A stretch of 46,464 nt of DNA, taken from positions 1-46,464 of the forward strand of contig JAIUOP010000022.1 of the NCBI GenBank assembly GCA_020161815.1. The letters run 5' to 3'. Origin of the DNA: Actinomycetota bacterium (GTDB lineage Bacteria; Actinomycetota; Actinomycetes; Actinomycetales; Dermatophilaceae). The first letter of the stretch is position 1. Each line of letters begins with the position of its first letter. The translations under genes were made by a program, and so were the position numbers. Positions 33,061 through 39,750 of this stretch are shown one piece after another. Under the pieces are notes generated by a model. That model was not told the DNA's origin and made no database searches. It saw nothing but the letters and a program-made list of their open reading frames with translations.

Positions 33061-34119
33061 CTACCGATGCTCGGGGGACACGCCCCGGTGGTCCTCCACC
33101 GGCCGCCGGTCGGCCAGGAGGGGCAGCGCGGGATCCCAGCGAGTGCCGTCGCGGGCATCGCGGCGCTTGCGCGCGATGGCCGAGAGCGCCTCCAGCACCA
33201 CGCGATTGGCGAGCGAGGCGGTGATGTCCGCGTGGTCGTACGGCGGGCTGACCTCGACGACGTCCATGCCGACGACGGGCAGCTCGAGGCAGATCCGGCG
33301 CACGGAGTCGAGCAGCTCGCGGGCCGTGAGGCCCCCGGGCTCGGGCGTGCCGGTGCCCGGCGCATGACCCGGGTCGCAGACGTCGATGTCGACCGAGAGG
33401 AAGACGCCCTCGCACTCGTCGGTGGCGATCGTGAACGCCTCGGTGAGGCACTCGGCCAGGCCGCGGTGGACGATCTCGGTCATCTCGTAGGAGCGCATGC
33501 GCTGCGCGGCCATCCAGTCCAGGGTCTGCGGGCCTGGCCAGTAGCCGCGTAGCCCGACCTGGAGGAAGCGGTCACCACGCAGCGCGCCGGACTCGATGAG
33601 CCGGCGCATCGGCTGCCCGTGGCCCCAGAGGGTGCCGAACTCGATGTCGCCGGTGTCGGCGTGCGCGTCGAAGTGGATCATCGACACCCGGCCGTGGCCG
33701 AGGACGTTGGCGCAGCCCTTGGCGTCCGGGAAGGCGATCGAGTGGTCACCGCCGAGGACGACTGGGATGGCGCCAGCCGCGACGACCTCGGTAACGGCCG
33801 CCTCGAGTGCGGCGAGGGACTTCTCGATGTGGCCCGGTGGCATCTCGACGTCCCCGGCGTCGAGCACCCTGAGGTCCTGCAGCGCATCGGTGCGCAGCGC
33901 GAGCGAGGGACGCGACCCGTCCTGGGGGAGGTAGTCGGTCATCCGGATGGCCTGCGGTCCGAAGCGGGTGCCCGGACGGTGCGAGGTGCCGCCGTCGAAG
34001 GGGGCGCCGAGGATGACGACGTCGGCGCCGGCATACGTCTGCGGCTCACCCAAGGTGCAGCGGTCGACGCCGAGGAAGGTGATGTCGGGCCCGAACTGGG
34101 GGCCGTAGCGCCCGCTCAC
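33061..34119 (-). CDS. Agmatinase/ureohydrolase family enzyme
   Basis: 352-residue Mn-dependent ureohydrolase. Metal-binding motifs are complete: GGDHSIAFP, IHFDAHADTGD and SVDIDVCDPGHAPGTGTPEPGG. It should cleave a guanidino compound to urea; agmatine is the usual substrate for this sequence type, but guanidinobutyrate or others cannot be excluded. The GTG start overlaps the TGA of the upstream MDMPI gene (GTGA), indicating cotranscription. No polyamine genes are nearby. The C-terminus (ADRRPVEDHRGVSPEHR) ends next to a RelE remnant. Confidence 0.9.
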   Translation of the reverse strand: MSGRYGPQFGPDITFLGVDRCTLGEPQTYAGADVVILGAPFDGGTSHRPGTRFGPQAIRMTDYLPQDGSRPSLALRTDALQDLRVLDAGDVEMPPGHIEKSLAALEAAVTEVVAAGAIPVVLGGDHSIAFPDAKGCANVLGHGRVSMIHFDAHADTGDIEFGTLWGHGQPMRRLIESGALRGDRFLQVGLRGYWPGPQTLDWMAAQRMRSYEMTEIVHRGLAECLTEAFTIATDECEGVFLSVDIDVCDPGHAPGTGTPEPGGLTARELLDSVRRICLELPVVGMDVVEVSPPYDHADITASLANRVVLEALSAIARKRRDARDGTRWDPALPLLADRRPVEDHRGVSPEHR

Positions 34120-34922
34120 CAGCGCACTGCCCCGTCCTCGCGCCACCGATCGAGCACGCCGTCGGGGTCGCTCACCGTGCCGCCGCGGTTCCACAGGGCG
34201 AGGTGGAGGTCGAGGGCCGTGCCGCGGACGACCGCAGCGTCCGGGATGCTCTCCTGCGCCGTGAGGCGGCGGCTGCGAACCGGTTCCTCGCCGACCTCGA
34301 CCACCCACGAGAGAGGAGCATCGTCGGGGAGGAGGTGCACGGCATATGGGCTGGTGGAGCGGATCCGGGTGCGGCTGCGCGGGAAGAAGCCCAGGAGCAG
34401 CTCGTCGATGCCGTCGAGGGCGAGGTCGGTGTCGACCCCGACCGTGCTGCGCGCCTCCTCCGCGGTGACGTCCGGGCGCCCGGTGGTGGCGCTCAGGGCG
34501 TCGAGGGCGTGGACGGTCGTCTCGTGGCACTGGCGGCGCGCCCAGAAGTCGCGGGGAGCGGGCGGGTTCTTGAGGAACACGAGCGCCTCGAGGTCCTCCG
34601 GCGCGGAGCGCAGGGCGGCCGTGAGGTCGTCCGCACCCCGGGCGAACCAGGCGATCGGGTCAGTGCTCGTGCGCCCCTCGGTCTCCATGAGGTCGGCGTT
34701 GCCCATCGCGTCGCGGTTGTCGTGGAGGGCGGCCGTGGCCCAGCGGTGGACCATCCCCTGGTGGGCGACGAGGTCGAGGACGTCCCAGTCGGGGCAGGTG
34801 GGGACGCGCGCGCCGAGCCAGGTCTGGCCGGCGTGCCGCGCGAGTGCCTGGCTGGCCCGTTCCACGGCCTCGACGTGGGTCGCGAAGGGTACGAGCGCCG
34901 GTGCCGAGGTGTCGATCGCCAT
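34116..34922 (-). CDS. Maleylpyruvate isomerase-family mycothiol-dependent protein
   Basis: 268-residue protein with an MDMPI/DinB-like four-helix bundle (about 1-150). Likely metal ligands are His in LVAHQGMVHRWA and the pair in CHETTVHALDAL (ExxxH). A C-terminal MDMPI_C-like beta domain (about 170-268) follows. Relatives use mycothiol, the actinobacterial thiol, for isomerisation or detoxification; the substrate here is unknown. It is cotranscribed with the agmatinase-family gene through a four-base overlap, an unusual pairing. The ATG at 34922 is the only sensible start. Confidence 0.82.
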   Translation of the reverse strand: MAIDTSAPALVPFATHVEAVERASQALARHAGQTWLGARVPTCPDWDVLDLVAHQGMVHRWATAALHDNRDAMGNADLMETEGRTSTDPIAWFARGADDLTAALRSAPEDLEALVFLKNPPAPRDFWARRQCHETTVHALDALSATTGRPDVTAEEARSTVGVDTDLALDGIDELLLGFFPRSRTRIRSTSPYAVHLLPDDAPLSWVVEVGEEPVRSRRLTAQESIPDAAVVRGTALDLHLALWNRGGTVSDPDGVLDRWREDGAVRW

Positions 34923-34974
34923 ACTCCGACTCTGCCACGCCTCGGGCGGCTCGGTCGGGGTATGGCGCGGTGGG

Positions 34975-35784
34975 TCAGTTCAGCTGCCAGGAGCGCTTGG
35001 ACAGGCCGTACCAGAATCCGTCGATGACGCTCTCGGGGTCGATCCCCCCGGAGGCGTGTGCCGCGCCGAGGCTGACGAACAGCGGCGCCCAGTGCTCGGT
35101 GCGGGGGTGCGCCTCGCGGGCCGCCGGCGCCTTGTCGAGGAAGTCGAGGAGGGCGTCGACGTCCTTGGCGGCCATCGCCTCCTCAGCCCAGTGGTCGAAC
35201 TCGACGGAGGGGGTGGGCGCCGGGGCATCGGAGGGTGCGCCCGGGTTGAACCAGCGGAGGTTGTGGGTGGTGAAGCCGGAGCCGACGATCAGCGTGCCCT
35301 CCTCGCGCAGCGGCGCGAGCTGCTGGCCGAGGGCGAAGAGCCGCTGCGGGTCGAGGGTCGGCATGGAGAGCTGGAGGACGGGGACGTCCGCGTTGGGGTA
35401 CATCTCGACGAGCGGGACGTAGGCGCCGTGATCGAGTCCACGGTTGGGGTCCTGGTGGAGGACCTCGCCGCCGCCGGAGAGGGCCCCGGCCACGCGCTGC
35501 GAGAGGTCGGTGGCGGGCGGGGTGTCGTAGGTGACCTCGTAGTACTTCTGCGGGAAGCCCCAGAAGTCGTAGGTCAGCGGCGTGCCGGGTGTCGTCGAGG
35601 ACACAGCGATCGGTGCGTTCTCCCAGTGCGCGCTCACCATGAGGATGTCTCGCGGCCGGGGGTTGGTGGCGGACCAGTCGGCGAGCTGCTGGGTCCACAG
35701 GGCATCGTCGGCGAGCGGCGGTGCACCGTGGGAGAGGTAGAGCACCGGCTGGCGCTGGGCGGTGTCGGCGGACCGATCGGTCAT
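34975..35784 (-). CDS. DODA-type extradiol ring-cleavage dioxygenase (YgiD-like)
   Basis: 269-residue metal-dependent dioxygenase of the LigB/4,5-DOPA dioxygenase group. Likely metal-binding His residues are in LYLSHGAPPLADD, VSAHWEN and LDHGAYVPLVEMYP, with a further His in FTTHNLRWF. The start at 35784 is preferred over an upstream ATG because AGGAGG lies seven bases before it. The upstream region has a dyad (35796-35816), a likely operator. No ring-degradation genes are adjacent, so the physiological substrate is unknown. Confidence 0.88.
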   Translation of the reverse strand: MTDRSADTAQRQPVLYLSHGAPPLADDALWTQQLADWSATNPRPRDILMVSAHWENAPIAVSSTTPGTPLTYDFWGFPQKYYEVTYDTPPATDLSQRVAGALSGGGEVLHQDPNRGLDHGAYVPLVEMYPNADVPVLQLSMPTLDPQRLFALGQQLAPLREEGTLIVGSGFTTHNLRWFNPGAPSDAPAPTPSVEFDHWAEEAMAAKDVDALLDFLDKAPAAREAHPRTEHWAPLFVSLGAAHASGGIDPESVIDGFWYGLSKRSWQLN

Positions 35785-35795
35785 GGCTGCCTCCT

Positions 35796-35816
35796 GAGTG
35801 TAGTTGAACACTCAAC
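35796..35816. promoter_or_regulatory. Dyad operator upstream of the DODA dioxygenase gene
   Basis: GAGTG-N8-CACTC (35796-35813) overlaps GTTGA-ACAC-TCAAC (35803-35816). The sequence is locally AT-rich and sits just before the gene, as expected for a MarR- or HxlR-type site. No matching regulator gene is adjacent. Confidence 0.5.
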
Positions 35817-35846
35817 CACAAATCCGTGGCCGATGTTCCTGTGAGC

Positions 35847-36524
35847 TCAGCGTTCCGCGTCGTGGACCAGCAGGGCGATCTGCACCCGGTTGTCGACGCC
35901 GAGCTTGGTGAACAACCGGCCCGTGTGCGCCTTGACCGTCGCGATCGACAGGTACAGTTCGCCAGCGATCTCGGCATTGCTCAGCCCGCGCCCGATGGCC
36001 TGCGCCACCTCCAGCTCTCGCTCGGTGAGGCTGGTCAGCTGGGCCCTGGCCAGCTCGGCGCGCTCGTCGACGACCGGCTCGGTGGGGGTGCTCGCCACCG
36101 TGGCCATGAGCTGCGCGGTCACGCTCGGGGAGAGGGACGGCGTGCCGCCGATAACGCCCCGCACGGCCTCGACGATCCGCGCGGGAGGGGTGTCCTTGAG
36201 GAGGAAGCCGTGGGCGCCGGCTCGCAGTGCCCGCAGCACCATGTCGTCGGCATCGAAGGTCGTGAGCATCACGACCTTCGGGGGCGCCGGCCAGGTGAGG
36301 ATCTCCTCGAGGGCGCTCAGGCCGTCCCGCACCGGCATGCGGATGTCCATGAGCACCACGTCCGGTCGCAGAGAGCGCACGACGGGGATGGCCTCGGCGC
36401 CGTCGCCCGCCTCGCCGACGATCGTGATCCCCGACCCGCCGCCGAGGATCATCGACAGTCCCGTGCGGACCATCGCGTCGTCGTCGACGAGCACCACCCT
36501 GATTGCTGCGTTCCCCTCCGTCAC
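35847..36524 (-). CDS. NarL/LuxR-type response regulator
   Basis: 225-residue regulator. The receiver (about 8-120) has the acidic pair in VVLVDDDAMVR, the phospho-Asp in VVLMDIRMPV and Lys in GFLLKDTPP. The C-terminal LuxR helix-turn-helix (about 160-220) reads LTERELEVAQAIGRGLSNAEIAGELYLSIATVKAHTGRLFTKLG. The GTG start overlaps the kinase stop (GTGA), so kinase and regulator are coupled. The pair faces an ABC-2 exporter operon and probably controls it. Confidence 0.94.
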   Translation of the reverse strand: MTEGNAAIRVVLVDDDAMVRTGLSMILGGGSGITIVGEAGDGAEAIPVVRSLRPDVVLMDIRMPVRDGLSALEEILTWPAPPKVVMLTTFDADDMVLRALRAGAHGFLLKDTPPARIVEAVRGVIGGTPSLSPSVTAQLMATVASTPTEPVVDERAELARAQLTSLTERELEVAQAIGRGLSNAEIAGELYLSIATVKAHTGRLFTKLGVDNRVQIALLVHDAER

Positions 36525-37720
36525 GAGGCCCACGGTAGCCAAGCGCGCAGGGTGTAGCCGCCCGCCGGGTCGTGCCCATGGGTCAGGGTGCCGCCGGCGA
36601 GGCTGACGCGCTCGGCGAGGCCGAGCAGGCCAAGACCTGAGGGCGGCAGCGAGCCGGAGCCGCCGACCGGTGCCGGGTTGGTCACGAGGACGGTGAGGCC
36701 GTCGGCGGGGCGGCCGTCGAGGGTCACGGTCACGGCTGTGCCCGGTGCGTGCTTGTGGGCGTTCGTCAGCCCCTCCTGGACGATCCGGTATGCCGTGCGG
36801 CCGGCCGTGCTCCCCGGCTCACCATCGGTCGCGTGGTCCAGGCTGACCCGGAGACCGCTGGCGCGTGCCTGGTCGACGAGGCGAGGAATGTCGGCTGCCC
36901 CGGGCTGCGGCGCCTCCGGTCCGCGGGCCACGGGCTCACCGCTATCGGCGGTGGTGGGCTCGTCCCGGAGCACCCCGAGCACGGCCCGCAGGTCGGTGAG
37001 TGCGAGGTGCGCATTGCGCTCGATCGTCGCGGCCGCCGTGGCCCGTTCCTCGTCGGACAGGTCCGTGCGATAGGAGAGCGCGCCGGCGTGCATCGCGACC
37101 AAGGTGATCCGGTGGGCGAGCACGTCGTGCATCTCACGCGCGATCCGTGTGCGTTCTCCCGCACGGGCTGCGTCGACCCGGGCGTGCTGCTCGCGCTCTG
37201 CCGTCTCTGCCCGCTCCCGCAGGCTGTCGACGCGGGCGCGCTCGGATCCGATGGCCAGTCCGACGGCCACCGTGATGCCAACGAAGAGGAGGGCGACGAG
37301 GGCGATCACGAACCACGGAATCGGGCCGCCCCGGTCGGGGTAGAGGTACTCCACGGCGATGCCGGCCGCGAGGTTGAGCGGGACGAGGAGGGCCAGCTCG
37401 CGCCACCGGCGGCGGGTCGCGACCGAGCAGAGCGCCCAGGTCACGGCTCCGCTGGCGGAGGCCGAGAGCGCGGCGAGGAGGGTGACGGTGACCGGCACGG
37501 CCACCGGGTGGCGCCGTCGCCCCCACGCGACGAGCGCGGTGGCGAGCAGCCCGACGGCGGGGTCGCCGATCAGGAACCACGCCGCCCGCCCGACCACGAC
37601 GTCCGCTGGCAGGCCTGAGGCGACCATCGTCCAGGCCGTGACCCCGACGACCAGTGAGGCCGCAACTCGCCAGGTCAGGCCCCAACGGGTCAACGGCGGC
37701 TGGACGGGTGGCGCACTCAT
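36521..37720 (-). CDS. NarL-family sensor histidine kinase
   Basis: 399-residue membrane kinase. About five or six hydrophobic helices occupy residues 15-160, and a coiled linker (RVDSLRERAETAEREQHAR) leads to the HisKA_3 domain with the phospho-His in RIAREMHDVLAHRITLVAMHAG. The HATPase region has RIVQEGLTNAHKHAPG and a short G box PSGLGLLGLAERVSLAGG. No extracellular sensor domain is visible, so it probably senses within the membrane, as in kinases that respond to cell-envelope stress. The -10 TAGGGT lies six bases before the ATG, suggesting a leaderless message. Confidence 0.92.
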   Translation of the reverse strand: MSAPPVQPPLTRWGLTWRVAASLVVGVTAWTMVASGLPADVVVGRAAWFLIGDPAVGLLATALVAWGRRRHPVAVPVTVTLLAALSASASGAVTWALCSVATRRRWRELALLVPLNLAAGIAVEYLYPDRGGPIPWFVIALVALLFVGITVAVGLAIGSERARVDSLRERAETAEREQHARVDAARAGERTRIAREMHDVLAHRITLVAMHAGALSYRTDLSDEERATAAATIERNAHLALTDLRAVLGVLRDEPTTADSGEPVARGPEAPQPGAADIPRLVDQARASGLRVSLDHATDGEPGSTAGRTAYRIVQEGLTNAHKHAPGTAVTVTLDGRPADGLTVLVTNPAPVGGSGSLPPSGLGLLGLAERVSLAGGTLTHGHDPAGGYTLRAWLPWAS

Positions 37721-37726
37721 GGTCCG

Positions 37727-37732
37727 ACCCTA
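37727..37732 (-). promoter_or_regulatory. Candidate -10 of the kinase/regulator operon
   Basis: Read on the reverse strand, TAGGGT ends six bases before the ATG at 37720, which fits a leaderless start. No clear -35 is visible. Confidence 0.4.
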
Positions 37733-37759
37733 GGGGCACCCGCCACGCCCGGGCATCGG

Positions 37760-37800
37760 CCGAAGGTCGGGTCAGGGAGGACCCTGAGCTCGACCTTGGT
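37760..37800. promoter_or_regulatory. Extended nested dyad between kinase and ABC exporter genes
   Basis: TCAGGG-AGGA-CCCTGA (37772-37787) sits inside a wider inverted pair AAGGTCG (37763-37769) and CGACCTT (37791-37797), with almost the same centre. A nested dyad in a divergent promoter is a good candidate site for the adjacent NarL-type regulator. Confidence 0.5.
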
Positions 37801-37863
37801 CCACCCCTGAAAGCGCCCTTGGAACGATGTGCCGGCCCATCCGCGACCGGCAGAGTCGACGTC

Positions 37864-38760
37864 ATGATCACCGTGGAGAACCTCACCAAGCGCTACGGCC
37901 GGTTCACGGCCGTCGATGACATCAGCTTCACCGTCCGGCCCGGGTCGGTCGTCGGCTTCCTCGGTCCGAATGGCGCCGGCAAGTCGACCGCGATGCGGAT
38001 GATGACCGGACTGACCCCGCCCACCTCGGGTGGGGCAACGATCCTCGGCCAGACCTACCGCTCGATCCCCAACCCGGGCTCGCGGGTCGGGGTGATGCTC
38101 GACGCTGCCGCCCAGCACCCGGGTCGCACCGGCCGGGAGGTGCTGCGGCTCACCGGCATCCAGCTCGGTGTCCCGCGCAGCCGGGTCGAGGAGGTGCTCC
38201 ACCTCGTCGGGCTCACGGACGACGAGGCCTCTCGCCGCGTCCGGAACTACTCCCTCGGCATGCGCCAGCGCCTCGGCCTGGCCTCGGCCCTCATGGGAGA
38301 CCCGGAGGTCCTCATCCTCGACGAGCCGGCCAATGGCCTGGATCCGCAGGGCATCCACTGGATGCGCGGCCTCCTGCGTGGCTTCGCCGACCGTGGTGGC
38401 ACGGTCCTGCTCTCCTCGCACCTGCTCCACGAGGTCCAGGTCATCGCCGACGAGCTCGTCATCATCGGCCGCGGCCGGCTCGTCGCCCAGGGCGCGAAGG
38501 AGGATCTCCTCGCCCGCGGCGGGGTGACTGCCCGCAGCCTCGACGACCGGGCCCTTGTCGCAGCGGCCGGCGCGAGCGGCGTCACGGCCACGGAGACCGC
38601 CGGCGGGGTCGTCCTCGACACCGACGCCGCAACGGTGGGCCGCCTCGCGCTCGAGGCCGGCGTCGTCCTCACTCACCTGACCTCCGGCGAGACCGCCGGG
38701 CTCGAGGAGATCTACCTCGCCCTCACGTCCGCCGACGACCGAGAAGGAGCAGCAGCATGA
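37864..38760 (+). CDS. ABC-2 exporter ATP-binding protein
   Basis: 298-residue ATPase. Walker A GPNGAGKST (about residues 39-47), signature YSLGMRQRLG, Walker B VLILDEPANGLDP and switch SSHLLHEV are all intact. About 70 residues of family-specific C-terminus follow. It pairs with the permease encoded next (ATGA overlap), in the layout of BcrA/DrrA-type exporters. The divergent kinase/regulator genes suggest induction by an envelope-active compound. The ATG at 37864 is chosen by homology; there is no strong ribosome site before it. Confidence 0.94.
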   Translation: MITVENLTKRYGRFTAVDDISFTVRPGSVVGFLGPNGAGKSTAMRMMTGLTPPTSGGATILGQTYRSIPNPGSRVGVMLDAAAQHPGRTGREVLRLTGIQLGVPRSRVEEVLHLVGLTDDEASRRVRNYSLGMRQRLGLASALMGDPEVLILDEPANGLDPQGIHWMRGLLRGFADRGGTVLLSSHLLHEVQVIADELVIIGRGRLVAQGAKEDLLARGGVTARSLDDRALVAAAGASGVTATETAGGVVLDTDAATVGRLALEAGVVLTHLTSGETAGLEEIYLALTSADDREGAAA

Positions 38761-39575
38761 GCACCGTCACCACGACCTCGACCTCCCTCGAGACCGGAAG
38801 CCGGAATCGGGGCCCGGGCACGCGGCATACGGCGTCGCGTCCTGTGCCTTTCACCCGCCTGGTCCACGTCGAGCTCCGCAAGATCGTCGACACGCGCGCC
38901 GGTCTGTGGATGCTCATCGTCATCGCCGCGGTCGCCGCCCTCGCCGTCGGCGTCCTGCTCTTCACCGGGGCGCCCGAGGAGCTGACCTTCGGGACCTTCC
39001 TCGGCATCATCGGCCTCCCGCTCGTCCTGCTCCTGCCGATCCTCGGGATCATGGCGGCCACGAGCGAGTGGAGCCAGCGGACCGGGCTGCTCACCTTCAC
39101 CCTGGAGCCGCGTCGCGGACGCGTCGTGGCGGCCAAGCTGGTGGCCGGCATCCTGCTCGGGCTGGTGCTCATCGCGGTGGCCATGGCGGCAGCCGCACTC
39201 GCCAACGTCATCGGCATGACGGCGCGCGACGGCGCCGGCTCCTGGGCCGTCCCGGCAGGCGTCGTCATCGGGCTGGTGACCGGTCTGACGATCTTCGTCC
39301 TCCAGGGCTTCGGCTTCGGGTTCCTCCTCCTCAACACGCCCGCCGCGATCGTCGCCTCCCTCGTGCTGTCGACGGCGTGGACGATCGCCTCGTCGATGAG
39401 CCAGCGGCTCAACGAGATCGCTGTCTGGCTCGACCTCAACCGGGTCGTCGAGCCGTTGTTCTCCGGTCGCATGGCGGGGAGCGACTGGGCGCACCTGGCG
39501 ACGGGGGCCGGGTTCTGGGTGGTCCTCCCACTCGCCATCGGCACCTGGCGGGTGCTCACCCGCGAGATCAAGTAG
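38757..39575 (+). CDS. ABC-2 type permease
   Basis: 272-residue membrane protein. A hydrophilic N-terminus rich in Ser and Thr (about 1-45) is followed by six hydrophobic segments between residues 50 and 265, and by the typical TSEWSQRTGLLTFTLEPRRGRVVAAKLVAG between helices 2 and 3. It forms the membrane channel for the preceding ATPase. Its start overlaps the ATPase stop (ATGA). A 13-bp hairpin 25 bases after the stop probably ends the transcript. Confidence 0.9.
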   Translation: MSTVTTTSTSLETGSRNRGPGTRHTASRPVPFTRLVHVELRKIVDTRAGLWMLIVIAAVAALAVGVLLFTGAPEELTFGTFLGIIGLPLVLLLPILGIMAATSEWSQRTGLLTFTLEPRRGRVVAAKLVAGILLGLVLIAVAMAAAALANVIGMTARDGAGSWAVPAGVVIGLVTGLTIFVLQGFGFGFLLLNTPAAIVASLVLSTAWTIASSMSQRLNEIAVWLDLNRVVEPLFSGRMAGSDWAHLATGAGFWVVLPLAIGTWRVLTREIK

Positions 39576-39599
39576 GCCCGCCCGGCCGGGAAGTCCGGG

Positions 39600-39633
39600 A
39601 CGGCGCAGGCGGAGCAGGGGCCGCCTGCGCCGT
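39600..39633 (+). terminator. 13-bp hairpin after the ABC-2 operon
   Basis: ACGGCGCAGGCGG pairs perfectly with CCGCCTGCGCCGT around an eight-base loop, 25 bases after the permease stop and before topA. A short TT follows. Confidence 0.78.
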
Positions 39634-39676
39634 TCCGCGTCCCGGCGGGGGATGTGCCCTCACGACGGCGAGCCCC

Positions 39677-39682
39677 TACAGT
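39677..39682 (+). promoter_or_regulatory. Candidate -10 of topA
   Basis: TACAGT lies 68 bases before the topA ATG, with no convincing -35. The leader downstream contains TTGTCCGCG but no obvious structure. Confidence 0.3.
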
Positions 39683-39750
39683 GGCCAGCGTTGTCCGCGT
39701 GTCGGAGCAGCGACGAATCCGCTGCACACGGGGACGGGTCAGGATCACGC

